A DNA stretch of 48,545 bases from a virus, in IMG/VR virus record IMGVR_UViG_3300020160_002143, positions 1 through 48,545 of that record, one strand, 5' to 3'. The translations under genes were made by a program, and so were the position numbers. Shown one piece after another: positions 21,701 to 29,093 of this stretch; position 1 is the stretch's first letter; each line of letters opens with the position of its first letter. A model generated the notes under the pieces. The model saw nothing but the letters and a program-made list of their open reading frames with translations. It was not told where the DNA came from and searched no databases.

Positions 21701-24700
21701 AGGGCTGGACAGAAGTCTCTGGACGTAGCTCCCGCCGGACACCACCTGTCCTACGTTGGGGCAGACCCGATGATGCTTGGCTCCGCGATCCAAGGAACTC
21801 CGGCAAAGGACTTCACCAAGACTTGGAATAACAGGGGCGTAAAGACAATCAACAGGACCCTGCAGGCAGGCTACGCCGCGAGTGTAGCGAATGAGGCCTA
21901 TGTGTCTCCGACCATAATGTCTTCTTCCCCTGTCGCGCATAACCCTCCCAAGGGCATAGCGCACGGCATGGGCATGACCACAGGATTGGGTACGGGAAAG
22001 AATACGGCGCCCGACCAGATGGCCGAGTTCGCCCCCAAGAAGGGATACGCATGGCAGAGGTTGCCCGACGGAAGGATAATGATAAACGTCACCGGCGACC
22101 ATCTTGGCTACAAGCTAGACCACAAGATGCTCACCAAGCGCCGGCCCGGATACGGGTTCAGCCTGATCGAAGGCCTCGGCTGGGATCAGCAAAACGGCAT
22201 GCTTATACCGATGCGCATCAACTCGCATGTCGGAATAGCTGACATGCTTTCCGTGATGGAGCACCCTCTGGCGGCTCTGTTTAGCCATGAAGACCCTGCA
22301 ATAATGGGTCAGCACATCAGGGCCGCACGGCTCAACAAGACCAAGGGTTTCCACCAGACCAGAGGGGAGTTCACCGGAGCTTCGTTCAATACGTATACGG
22401 GCGAAAGGATAATCACGAAGGGCTTGGATGACGGAATGATACAAGCCTACCTTGAGGATCCGAACGTAGCGCCTCAGGCGAAAGCTGAGATAGCCGCACA
22501 GCTCAACGGGCATCAGGCCGCCAACGGGTATGTCAGCATGGTTCTGCCTGCCGGCTCTACCCCTGAGCAGATCCGCAACGCCATATTGGCCCTCCACATG
22601 GAGCCTGTGCTTGGACTTACGATCGAGCATCAGTCTAGGCACGGGAGGGCCTATTCGTTCTCTCAATGGTCGGGACAGCTTGCCTATGAAAAGAACAGGA
22701 AGCTTCCCACCAAGGGTGGAACCGCGCCCGGCAAGTCCGGCATGAGGATGAGGTACTCCGGCGAGCAACCCGGAAGCCTGCCTGACGAAATACTTAAAAG
22801 CATGATGGAGACGGCCGCCATGATAAGTCCGCACCTCATGGATGATATCGACTCCCTCATAGGCAAGATGGTGTCTGGGGAGAACGGCTATTTCCTCCCG
22901 GACACGGAAAGGGTTCTCGCCTCCAACGGAGACACGGGTCTGGCGATAGCCTCCATGTTCCCCGGCAGGGCTGACCTGCTTAAGTATTCTTGGGATGCCA
23001 AGAACATGCATGGCATAAAGATCTGGAAGCGCACCATTCCTAAGGGCGCTACCGGATACCATGCCCATGTCGTTCAGTTCGACGCGCCCATGATGTTCGA
23101 CGCCGAAGGAGGCCTAAGGCTTGGGCCTAAGGCGATAGCGTTCAAGACCCCGGAGCAGGCTAATGCCTTCGCCAACAGGATGGCCGCCTCGCGCGGAGGA
23201 TCCGACATAGCTAGGGCGCTTGCGGCAGGAGAAGTCGAGGTCGTTGACGGGCCTGATACTCCGGCAAGCCCCTTCATGCCGGACACCTCGGTCGTAAAAG
23301 GCCAGATGGTCGATGGCATGAGGCTCAGGGATATGGAGAACGACGCCCACTTCGTAGGCGACATGGACACCCCCATGGACAAGAAGTCCGCGAGGGCCCT
23401 TGCCCGAGGACTCGGAGCCAACAAGCACCTCAGGTTCACGCCCGGGGAAAGCCTCATGATGGTCGGAGGAAAGACCATGGAGGAGCTGAATGACATTGTG
23501 AGGTCCAAGATTAACTTCGGATCCCCGATGGGGCCTGTGGGCTTCGCCTCTAAAGCGATGAACGCCATAATCATGGGCGCCCTTCCCAACGGCCAGAAGC
23601 TGGAAGCCATGGGTGGCGAGGATTGGTTTAAGATTATGAAGAAAGCCGGCGTGTCCGGCGAAGAGATGAGGCAGACCGGTCTTGCCGCCCTGTTCATCAA
23701 CGCCAAGGCGACCAAGCTGACTAGGATGGACGTCGCCGAGTTCTTGGCGGCCACCATACCCATGTTGCGCAGGCACGACTTGTTCACCACTCCTGAGCTC
23801 AAGCTTGGCGCCATTGCGGCGCTTGGCGGAGGCGTCGCCGGCGGAGATAACGCCCATAGGATCAAGGGCGGGTACGTCATGCCCTATATGCCGGACAGCG
23901 TCCTTCAGACGCGCATGAACCAGCATCAGGCAATCTCTGGAATGCTTGCTGGCTTGGAAAGGCTGGAGCTCACGCACAAAGCCTTAGTGGAGGCAGGCAA
24001 CAAGAACGCCGACGCGACCCTGATGGCCATCTCCGGGGTTAATAAGGTTCTCCTTACGTATGCCCAGAGGATTGGAATGGATCTGAATGAGCTCAAAGAC
24101 TTGGGCGCCGCACAGCTGGCCAAGCGCATACAAGACAAGATAGTCAACCTGACCAAGGAAGCCCACAAGGGAGACGATACGTTCGCCAATCTTAATTACG
24201 TAGGACTCGAGACGGCTCGACTTACGATGAACGACCACATTGCGGCGATCAGGTCTAACGATGAAATCACCGCGCTTGTCGGAGGGGTCATGCCCGAGCT
24301 TGTCTTGCCTCTCAGGCAGATGGTGGATGAGTTTGCAATGGGAACTAGGGTCATGGGACTGCCCATGGAGTTCACCAAGCAGAACGGCCCGTACGGATGG
24401 TCTAGCTCCACGGCTGAAATCGGCCTAGAGAACCTTACCGGTCAGGCCTTGGATAACTCATACAACAAATTCTGGGCAGGATATACCTCCGGCTACCAGC
24501 ACGTGCAGACCCACCCTGTCGTCAGGTTTGCCGACAAGTATGCCACCGAGCAGATTACGGGCTACATCGACCAGCTTAAGGCGATCAAGACCTCGCTATT
24601 GGATAAGACCAGCCCGGAGGACGTTGCCAAACTCGAGGCAAACCAAGCCCTGCTTAGCACGGCTCAAAGGGTTCTATCCGTAAGGGTTGCGCTCAAGAAA

Positions 24701-27700
24701 ATAATGGAGCCTCACTCCAGCCATGGACACTTCGGCGATAAGATGCCGGGCGGAGGAAACATCGGCGGAAGCAAGGGCGTACACGAGATAGGACACTCTA
24801 GGTTTAGCCAATCCCTGTCCGTATCCGGCCTGTCGATAGAGGGCTTTGCTGATCCGCTTGGCTTCAGCGGAGCGCTTGTCGGCGGGGATCGCAAGTACTC
24901 CCTCGTTCCCCTCGCCTATCCGATAACCCTGCTCGAGGAAGTTCAGTCTGACTTCGCGCAGAAGATTGAAGGCGTCGGCATCGAAGAGGACATGGCCGTC
25001 TATCTTCCCCTTGGGCCGGACGAAGAAGCGGCATTGGCGGCCGTTCCTCAGTTCAAGGAGATGATTGAGAAGGCGGCACAGCTTAGGGCGATGGCTAACA
25101 ATGTCACGGACTTCGTGTCTGGAAGGCTTGTGGCTACGATGATGGCGCCCGACGGAGACGGAGGCGTTGGAGTCGGATCTGCGGCGCCGGCTAATATCTT
25201 CATGAGGCTTCAGCTGGATGCCACCGACATGCTCAACAGGGGCATCTTGGCGGTTCAGGTTCCGGGCCTCTTGAGGGGCACCGGCCGCGACGTAAAACCC
25301 CCCGAAAGCCTGAAGGCCAGCCTTAGGGGCAAGTTCCAGCTCGAGATACCCGACAGGGTTCCCTCGATGGAGTTCGACCATGAGCTCTTGGGCATGCTGT
25401 CCCCGTATCAGGTAGGAAACGGCTTCAAGCACATACCTGAGCGAGTGCTCAGCGTTATCAAGGCCCGCATGAAAGCCAATATAGAGTCCACTAGGACTTG
25501 GTCCGACTCGTTTGGGCGCAGAATTGGCGGAGCCGGAACCGATGCGGCCTTGGCCATGATAGACACCAGCTCTATCCATGTGCTCGAGAACCTCAACCAG
25601 ACTCTCGGAAACATCATGAAGAGAGGCCAGCAACAGATGGCCGAGCAACACGCCGTCATAAAGAAGCTGGCTAACGAAATGAAGGGCGCTGGAGACAATT
25701 CCGACATTGCCAACTTCATCAATTCCTTGGCCCTGATCGGAGAGAGGTCGCATGGAGACCTTAACAGGTTGATCGGAACCGAGTTGGCCGGCATGGCCAT
25801 CCTTGACGAAGAAATAGCCATGAATGTGGCGTCTTACGCTAGGGGTGAGTACAAGTTCAACTACGAGGCCTTAGCTAGGCGCGCGCTCGAAAGGATACGC
25901 GCCAAGTACACCGACACCAAGACCTTCACCGGCAAGACCATCCTATTGGCGTACGAAGAGATGCTAAGGACTCCTGCCGAAGAAAGGCCGTTCATCAGTA
26001 TCACCGACAACCTGTCAGACCCGAAGCCGTTCGGCCCGGCCATGAGCATGGTTCAGGACCTAGCATCGCTCGTCAGGCAGAGTGGATCAGAGTACGCCGA
26101 AGCGTCAGAGTCCCTGCTGAACACTCCGTTAAACCAGATAGACGCGAACATAGCCGACTACGTAAACGCTATCGCCAATTACCTTGGCCAAGGCGGATGC
26201 TTGTATGTCAGGAATACCAACTCCGGAGGCCACATGTCCGAAGGAACCAACAGGACCTACAGGGTGTTCAGGTCGATGACGGAGGGTGGGCACGAGCGCG
26301 CGGCCGCTGAGCTCTTGAGCTACGTCCTTGAGAGGGGCGCCGAAGGGCACTCCATGGATCAGATCAGCATCGTTGAGGCCAATTACCACAGGCACAGCGG
26401 ATCCCTTGCCGGAGACTTCGTCAAGCAGGTCATCGAGGTGTTCGCAGGCCTGTCCAAGCGCAATGAGTTTGCGACCGAGGCGAGCGTCATCGAGGCCAAG
26501 GCCGCCGAGCTCAAGAAGGGCATACCGGATGTAGGGTCTTACAGGGACGACAGGATGGTTCCTGCCTCCCTTCCTTATTCCGGAGAGAACGTCTATAAAT
26601 CCATGCAGCTTCAAATGTCTGTCATGGACTCCTTGAACCGAGGACAGCGCGGCGTAGGCATCATGGATGCAAGCTGGCAGTTGACGCGCGGGCACGGACT
26701 TAGTGAGGATGCCACCATCGGCCTTGGTATCGGTCAGAACCGAAGGACTATATTGATGGGAATAGCTCCGGAGACCGCCTCAGCCATACAGACTGTCTTG
26801 GCTTGCTACGAAAGGATTACTGGAAAGAACCCGAGCGAAGTAGACGGACCTTATGGAAGCTTCCTATTCAGGCTCGGAGACATGGACGACAACACGGCCG
26901 GCGTCGTCATGAACGGGCAGAAGTTCGACCATGAAGGGTCAAGCGCCACGATAATCGGACACCTTGGCTTCATGCTTATGGGCATGCTCGACAGGATATC
27001 CCTTCAAATACCTCCTGAGTCCAAGCGCACCTTGGCTAGGGCCATCCAGAAGCTGTACGATAACGACAAGAGGTTCTTGGAAGAGATACGCAGACAGTCT
27101 ACGGACGGCCCTGCCTTTGTCGGCGGAAAGAAGAACATACAGCACCGGGTCTGGTCGTCTGACGCCGAAAAGTTCGTCGCCAACGGGCTCAAGGATGCGT
27201 CGCTTGTCACGATGCCTAGGCACACGGGCATGGGAGGATGGGGATACATAACCAATTACGGGCTTCCTCAGCACAAGGCCGACATAATGTTAGCCGGAAC
27301 TAGCAAGAGGTTCAGGGCCGAATACTCTTTGGACGCCTTCGAGAGGCCGGTACTTCAGGTCGAAGGAACCAACATGAACATGCTGGACCCCAAGACCGGT
27401 AAGCTGATCGTGTCTGTCGACGTAAGGGACGAAGGACAGATGAAGCTGTTCCGCGAGCGATACCTGCAGTCCTCCAAGTATGTAGGCGGGAATTGGATGG
27501 TTAGGTCGTTCCTTAAGGAGTGGGCCCCCGTCGGAGGATACGTCGACCTTACTGTCGTCGGATCTCATGCCTCTAACAAGGGTTCGTTCGCGGACTTCAA
27601 TTGGAGCAGGGGCCTTAATGCGCCTGACGCTGAGTTTGACGCCATCATGCAGGCCGTAAACCAGCGGTATGCCAGCGGAGATAAGGCCCTCGTTCTTGAA

Positions 27701-28753
27701 CGCGGCCATCAGCTGATGACCCCTGAGTATGCCGCCTCCGAGCGAGCCATTGAAGCGGCCGGCGGTGTGCTAAACGGAGGAGAGATAGCTCCGGTCACGA
27801 ACTTCGTGCTCGATAGCAATGAGTTCAAGGCGAACCAGCCGATATCTACTACATTCAATCCCCTCGCTATTGGTGAAAATGGGAACGCGAGATCTTCCTA
27901 CGGAGCTCCGCATGAGCCGGACATGGTGAGGGCGCTCGTCGCTACCTTCACCGGTTTCGGCATGCAGGCCACCTCTGATCAGGTAGCCTCTTACATCATG
28001 CGCATGCGCCACCCTGTCGTGACTACGCTCGTGCACTCCCCCGAGGGCAGGACCAAGGAGATGGACTTGGCGTTCAGGAGGAAAATGTCCGAAGGCGTGT
28101 TCCTGCTTATGGCCGCCGGCGAACGTCCTCGAGCTGGTCAGCTGTCTCAGACCGGCTTCCAGACACTCCTCACTACTGTGAAGAACAGGGAAGAGATGCC
28201 GATCAGCTACGCCAAGAACGTGCTCGTTGATAGGCTTGAGCTTCCGCCCTTAGAGCCAGCCCTTAAGGCCGCGCCTCGTAGCGAGGAAGACAAGCGTGTG
28301 CGCGTGTTTGACCGCAAAAAAGCCGTTAAGTTAATGAAAAAGGGCTATCCCGACACCCAGATAGCAAGTCACCTCGGCGTGTCCCGCGTAGCCATACTTA
28401 ACCTCAGGAAGAACGCAGGCGTGGCGCCACTCACGGAAGGGTCTGTCAAGGGCCAGAGGACGGGATATAGGACCCCTGATAGCGTGATAGAAGAATACGC
28501 AAAGGAGAGATCTGCTGGCGCGACGTGGCGCGAAATCAGGCAAAAGCGCGGACAGACAAGCCATACCATTGGGGATAGAATTAAGATACGGGTGGAGGCT
28601 AAACAAAAGAGTTCCAAACCGGACGGAAACAACCCGATGCCGACTGATAGCTTGAGCGACCCTCAGCATCCTAATCAGATCAGGCCTACCGAAAGCAGGC
28701 CTAGGACCGACATGGCACAACGTGAAAACATGGAGCGCGAAATGAATGAGTAA
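9728..28753 (+). CDS. Giant polyvalent virion protein (6,341 residues)
   Basis: One uninterrupted frame of 19,026 bp, 39% of the genome, predicted near 0.7 MDa. Residues about 220-370 are Ala-rich helices and 438-470 are Gly/Ala-rich. RHEIAHM (H620, E621, H624) is a zincin-like HExxH. A second, HEIQHMIYHAEGW (H2294, E2295, H2298, possible third ligand E2304), follows the phrase HDELFGLYPGMGE, the pattern of the HExxH-bearing large polyvalent protein domain. LLEEVQSDF (5068-5076) after HSRFSQS matches the EEIQSD motif of other polyvalent proteins. HVVQFDAPMMF begins near 4447. The C-terminus (about 6197-6233 and 6252-6291) has two HTH-like segments. Family knowledge says such proteins are packaged and delivered with the DNA. 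What this one does is unknown. It starts on the overlapped stop of the previous gene, and its end overlaps the holin start. Confidence 0.93.
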   Translation: MEQPTSPEPQKTEVNADLDVQKTRDLMASLSAGGVSVAPAPSFNFETEQTEQEPVANGQMTGKDYFEFFQQNRSARFTHDEQGRQAFRMMSEYMDTRKVDIMKAAEGALGQMAEELGGLANAPLRPDKFAASTVEAAAKGLRDMYGIFAQSEDPGSPFFKLKSWMMRVSGVDDGDIDSQMRHFHEAREHNNKSYEYMEGKGTIVGELLPEGYKEMFNKLVDPKFANALSYAVLDIPEIVMSSGMSTPATAARLAAMAAPKAAAKSGAFAAWSARSAERLSNYAAIATGKALETTGKVVKAPFKAIYGTSQAAAQLGGDFAGNAVRNMATAEVIEAGAEVIGSTVRHPAMGFLRSFGLEAFGELAQVAGADVVDRALGKVNVKMDVLGATTLERLAAGTAKGADTMSREAQLLAKGLNASIGWAPSMSGQALKTMFRDGIIGAGLGYANSREEGAGAGLGMGIGWGGISGTVRHVHAYTNYTHQDQRVVDNFKQFVVPSFARLHGVTAGEMARRFSDHVQSFGDLRTSAIEMSHLSTLIAHETGLHGDGNVIFYFGNSAAEFDKVLIESNMKADHVERMRAEFRNLGNNPAMFSDVELTPGNVKKLIAINSDAYRPTSGRHEIAHMLFRSVAEANGDMDNISIPDPITGQPKHHGKTFSPRYLSTIFGASKDLGVMPDVAWESVIQHYSALQAYQYHASLKVANANELAQQYGASTKNLVTEFRHLYTTGTLDLRGNLDHIALVKTLTKTAEEAFAYYHAATSNVFPVDKYVKDPVHRNMLRAWAENRAAANNSRIISDLELAGIEIKGKLTNKDGSIKLFDEEGNPAIETSAYDDGKVVRLKAMDTWIESIIKSAYTRGEVSVSTLDPLRQEALAKTSGKEHLFNAVAGGGMRLKPKKELDELATAQSQKILGSISQLPENIRPLIQEGSDGTKRIFLEQINGEGLEAIRKSGAFTDREFNELAGMIHIARQGAQGNPVFNVMNCTLLAATQQVRRGAAVFRLTGEDVPVTYRTFVPLSVEVYFKDKDKDGNPLRSPQGNIVVHSLDVAAENRRLTKMFKRGDVQQLWGGNFDDFVKSYQDYVINQSGLNGPRVPTAELFRPRFGADAERVRDIMYETFGGRKPKDASFINTPANGYLGGADDPNRPFYSMRFDTMSDTRMHPTSWNARSRLPLFPYVPSAYEGITRNMMFSGFEKLPLAGGMSFLRNRNGFEIYQGEKGFNLFDMFGIKVGTFKSVKSAIDKANKEVANYDEADLQPAQEGHTVVVNGREEELLFPSTPSFMVKGLHDRSSAILHASSGAPGGLASTLLGAIRDIEVKIDANGNMTDAAGNPINEKVWASIGITAKVNSLIPNSGFDDSVRVGVGKSSLTSDMEATNAGNEAVRFSPAWIRALQSLPNGSDLANRQMALRMAMAERVSKAFKDGKIPMPSANGRGMSFNFMQIADAMEVGSNDYATVEAAFDAVVQDQKADITEHLVDRIDKLFGLSLPGSSSKLPFVDPNGVNRSVISKRQSFAAYGVTITPALQASIMSGQNPALARTLGPAFAELANQHSIQSGDPVKPFVIQAKNAAEYNQMIQAGGVPNEWLMYHEAQTPRFTEEYQSLIDSVMGSNANPLRFKLNSPDAALHVKAFIDTAKAAASKDGPYRKSVIAEFGPDGVRPNASGNKEGALFVVLANINDPDIEGLMSQESVFRAIRVAMDRNNYTQFADPDLARAQDMAKLQFLIHNLQFEDNRYHHEIKTTTDREVGIRGTRELTGGPVPSMGAYSEYTTAPSISYPPGIVQGPNRVTLSPVGIMNNVNHFTPGRFRHVMDRKGSMLKGNVLTVLSGDPGSSAHLGRKLSDISYIVSTTDESVLLSGQGSGMTSTQVPKNMGLVDGAQVPGDMFFNPGDRSISPAGMALAMRTKSKAGIANMIRSSNDAGYKYLRRYMSKEDVAYIKTNFIDVLAKEFIASSGDVMFGHPATIAPIMANLTALLDGIMPQEKVQFAEEVIAGMALNFASLSPRSDMGPLIRKGQTSSSLPPRLGADLQRADAVSGMAKVLQGIQHSELADQDSRYVTNLKEKWTGHTRRGAEFLRNGFVTLEARAINNINDPASSLMMLAGRQAIERLDSDRKDLMRGLGLLGKAKDFFGNEFDYLEISDSRSRLRMDKFGGRVAMIVANGMTDPDGHIKAAVAEIASGVYDGPWTEALMDHANRQGLRLKDIFNHDELFGLYPGMGETQITFENGTFGAGYYGSGGFGKIALDVSLLLRDELAEYDATDGIKSEFAGQFIDYKGKGGLTYEENLRRVIIHEIQHMIYHAEGWAEIWDWSLTDSETGKFDARDMIFSGPAALTKIEKMLGGSEDTPVVDSFGSDIDEAFVLKVGHMQHETSRILSFDSKNKTIRQADEATATAAIERIIHAPLAQKMMRNVIPETIRWTQALDGTYHMLASALASKKSSMDPAVYNSAMAKLNDANSAVSLISTKVRMLESQVKAGQADPKVASLSLLREIEDNRRFLSIEDPSWSTLFDSLAPSVQHNLRTMSFRGQSQLWAQLLEAHEDLGARGGKMPGNWAQWHMVKIANAMGSMMYHAQPDEITARVTEGRAKMTTKELAASPRFIPAPDRDLAMFYQVGKYIGQVADNPRLAIPFDDSLFMIGGAKGSETFTSELLAGGTPNAFRLGMRMMSRAALLSHYVTIRDVGNALHHVSYSSRGWRIGADGKPEFVFSIGNLRGAEGWAGDVRSKNMNVSDMVNKAVDLYREFPMDQLPQGRNMDMASIDSKVAESAAFHQVNPKTTETQNALVDLIKSNRFINTPESGSRMNFSNGFALLAGLSKDGISVGIEDLAKAMGATIQVDSMVTMQSPVLNAIHAGSVPLVMTGGGIVEAFRMAGVDSDGIAMAKLAEIDKNFAGISMSAGELAEIVAVMHDVPFESVMQAPLGAKNILLNLANADENFVGKVRTAQREAGPSSSFRAKMSLFINEVISKGENTSSKPLRSVVNAATLSSPGSGIMFLQEMLNTEVRLSWRGNEALQKLLGGERFSRFIGKYHDPATNEVVFKHVQRLSNMRSGYELGKISEAVLNSYCARVESLLMALTPLAEKVADHILKQGEEGMANGVDILADMYRTALTAALKDITSSTIGTADNDMGGPIYDLRRRLDMRIGTHNSDASAVGKAFEKAAEHALGWTQGRTDNALLLPAFGLIGGATEAFSRTASARARYLGTAGISSAPSWGLDNLGSTSDARNTELARGVSVKVGPNMPDVIPVNIWGQEIEVARAERTNSPGTNGRVNVGADQVFMGLAQDINMTSDQSRPGSSQSMIDSRGMDPAIASTIYASQRLIAMGRNILSTIEAYNNRYTLGIVADAIHSYADTGLSGSGVHQALMENPGAVQALALGDLSNDLQKAKAFLTTAYQVSDRPDMNVALANFANPMGSVTRWGGYGGIGEAALSFDYGSFRPLSQTSVVRTYIGPDGRLVLTSAFEGLADSRDIKEARIVDAITGTGVYERHEIAHKPTMVMLEGWHQSLNLFADDEAADGVRTFDQAHGADVSAKSIGKRVGRTTDIALWALTALPAGYQGPVSFIRSSMLGFKDNWYPRNLMETMTGETIMDVVLGKLAHHDQATFAALDRYLKDHGFFGSTSRVIMGDANKNDFAQAYAKYVWGAATMINIRRVVDGISEPTKSIVLELIKRGEDTDQILETLASGPQSGFGSGSARHGHTISALEISQIYAMAGNMFIKDKVLPALESSGVFSADQISTVRRFVDHVTAYDPTTIADIRKSGRVNDGLVRTPGAGRDLTNGSLSHSGQYGMMGSHKGGLIYGVNMHDYGEGARAVVDMMKGLARIEGRRPKFGLNTEEAVRFQLPTFEGVETGGVTDGYLMGYGPGTFYSATSDNVGNDGLIMTSHHYTKGAPYGFGKGSEILKDESARYYVRNTQAGVVRHETVSVEEGGALAALLGVPQYKDFSYTAPESQGVVVSPSRTGRSPLSSSVVRAAMVESIVAELRRAGQKSLDVAPAGHHLSYVGADPMMLGSAIQGTPAKDFTKTWNNRGVKTINRTLQAGYAASVANEAYVSPTIMSSSPVAHNPPKGIAHGMGMTTGLGTGKNTAPDQMAEFAPKKGYAWQRLPDGRIMINVTGDHLGYKLDHKMLTKRRPGYGFSLIEGLGWDQQNGMLIPMRINSHVGIADMLSVMEHPLAALFSHEDPAIMGQHIRAARLNKTKGFHQTRGEFTGASFNTYTGERIITKGLDDGMIQAYLEDPNVAPQAKAEIAAQLNGHQAANGYVSMVLPAGSTPEQIRNAILALHMEPVLGLTIEHQSRHGRAYSFSQWSGQLAYEKNRKLPTKGGTAPGKSGMRMRYSGEQPGSLPDEILKSMMETAAMISPHLMDDIDSLIGKMVSGENGYFLPDTERVLASNGDTGLAIASMFPGRADLLKYSWDAKNMHGIKIWKRTIPKGATGYHAHVVQFDAPMMFDAEGGLRLGPKAIAFKTPEQANAFANRMAASRGGSDIARALAAGEVEVVDGPDTPASPFMPDTSVVKGQMVDGMRLRDMENDAHFVGDMDTPMDKKSARALARGLGANKHLRFTPGESLMMVGGKTMEELNDIVRSKINFGSPMGPVGFASKAMNAIIMGALPNGQKLEAMGGEDWFKIMKKAGVSGEEMRQTGLAALFINAKATKLTRMDVAEFLAATIPMLRRHDLFTTPELKLGAIAALGGGVAGGDNAHRIKGGYVMPYMPDSVLQTRMNQHQAISGMLAGLERLELTHKALVEAGNKNADATLMAISGVNKVLLTYAQRIGMDLNELKDLGAAQLAKRIQDKIVNLTKEAHKGDDTFANLNYVGLETARLTMNDHIAAIRSNDEITALVGGVMPELVLPLRQMVDEFAMGTRVMGLPMEFTKQNGPYGWSSSTAEIGLENLTGQALDNSYNKFWAGYTSGYQHVQTHPVVRFADKYATEQITGYIDQLKAIKTSLLDKTSPEDVAKLEANQALLSTAQRVLSVRVALKKIMEPHSSHGHFGDKMPGGGNIGGSKGVHEIGHSRFSQSLSVSGLSIEGFADPLGFSGALVGGDRKYSLVPLAYPITLLEEVQSDFAQKIEGVGIEEDMAVYLPLGPDEEAALAAVPQFKEMIEKAAQLRAMANNVTDFVSGRLVATMMAPDGDGGVGVGSAAPANIFMRLQLDATDMLNRGILAVQVPGLLRGTGRDVKPPESLKASLRGKFQLEIPDRVPSMEFDHELLGMLSPYQVGNGFKHIPERVLSVIKARMKANIESTRTWSDSFGRRIGGAGTDAALAMIDTSSIHVLENLNQTLGNIMKRGQQQMAEQHAVIKKLANEMKGAGDNSDIANFINSLALIGERSHGDLNRLIGTELAGMAILDEEIAMNVASYARGEYKFNYEALARRALERIRAKYTDTKTFTGKTILLAYEEMLRTPAEERPFISITDNLSDPKPFGPAMSMVQDLASLVRQSGSEYAEASESLLNTPLNQIDANIADYVNAIANYLGQGGCLYVRNTNSGGHMSEGTNRTYRVFRSMTEGGHERAAAELLSYVLERGAEGHSMDQISIVEANYHRHSGSLAGDFVKQVIEVFAGLSKRNEFATEASVIEAKAAELKKGIPDVGSYRDDRMVPASLPYSGENVYKSMQLQMSVMDSLNRGQRGVGIMDASWQLTRGHGLSEDATIGLGIGQNRRTILMGIAPETASAIQTVLACYERITGKNPSEVDGPYGSFLFRLGDMDDNTAGVVMNGQKFDHEGSSATIIGHLGFMLMGMLDRISLQIPPESKRTLARAIQKLYDNDKRFLEEIRRQSTDGPAFVGGKKNIQHRVWSSDAEKFVANGLKDASLVTMPRHTGMGGWGYITNYGLPQHKADIMLAGTSKRFRAEYSLDAFERPVLQVEGTNMNMLDPKTGKLIVSVDVRDEGQMKLFRERYLQSSKYVGGNWMVRSFLKEWAPVGGYVDLTVVGSHASNKGSFADFNWSRGLNAPDAEFDAIMQAVNQRYASGDKALVLERGHQLMTPEYAASERAIEAAGGVLNGGEIAPVTNFVLDSNEFKANQPISTTFNPLAIGENGNARSSYGAPHEPDMVRALVATFTGFGMQATSDQVASYIMRMRHPVVTTLVHSPEGRTKEMDLAFRRKMSEGVFLLMAAGERPRAGQLSQTGFQTLLTTVKNREEMPISYAKNVLVDRLELPPLEPALKAAPRSEEDKRVRVFDRKKAVKLMKKGYPDTQIASHLGVSRVAILNLRKNAGVAPLTEGSVKGQRTGYRTPDSVIEEYAKERSAGATWREIRQKRGQTSHTIGDRIKIRVEAKQKSSKPDGNNPMPTDSLSDPQHPNQIRPTESRPRTDMAQRENMEREMNE

Positions 28754-29093
28754 CCCTCCCGACACGGACTTCCATGTCATGGCCAAGGACTCCCTGATAT
28801 CCAGCGTCCTTGGATCCGCGGCAATGGGAGCTCGCCTGTTGCTCAGCCCGGAGCCCGTGGGCTTGGCGTGGATTATCAGGCGCACGCTGGCCGCGTGCAT
28901 AACAGCTGTGTTCGTCGGGCTGGTTGCTCAGGACTATATCCATTCCAAGGGAGCTCTGTATGCGGCCATAGGCGTATCGGGCGCGGCGGCTCCGGAGATA
29001 ATGGACTTCATCATCAAGTATGTCCGCGCTCGCGGAGAACGAGAGGTATCCAATGTCACCAAAGCAAAGCCCTCCAAGAAGCGACGCAAATAA
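28746..29093 (+). CDS. Holin, LydA/superfamily III type
   Basis: 115 residues with three hydrophobic segments (about 17-34, 41-66, 70-93) and a strongly basic C-terminus ending KPSKKRRK. The phrases GLAWIIRRTLAA and AAIGVSGAAAPEIMDFI fit the LydA-type phage holins well. Holins make the membrane lesion that lets the lysozyme act or triggers lysis. The ATG lies eight bases inside the giant gene, and a GGAG sits about ten bases upstream, one of few SD-like sites here. No lysozyme is next to it; the candidate is in the early operon at 33222-33653. Confidence 0.8.
   Translation: MSNPPDTDFHVMAKDSLISSVLGSAAMGARLLLSPEPVGLAWIIRRTLAACITAVFVGLVAQDYIHSKGALYAAIGVSGAAAPEIMDFIIKYVRARGEREVSNVTKAKPSKKRRK

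Noticed and set aside
24674-25753. Antisense ORF of 359 codons inside the giant gene
   Set aside because: Low-quality composition and no recognisable fold; the forward frame holds the EEVQSD motif.
9728-28753. N4-like virion RNA polymerase
   Set aside because: Position and size suggested it, but I could not find convincing T7-like polymerase motifs A, B and C by eye. A profile search would decide.
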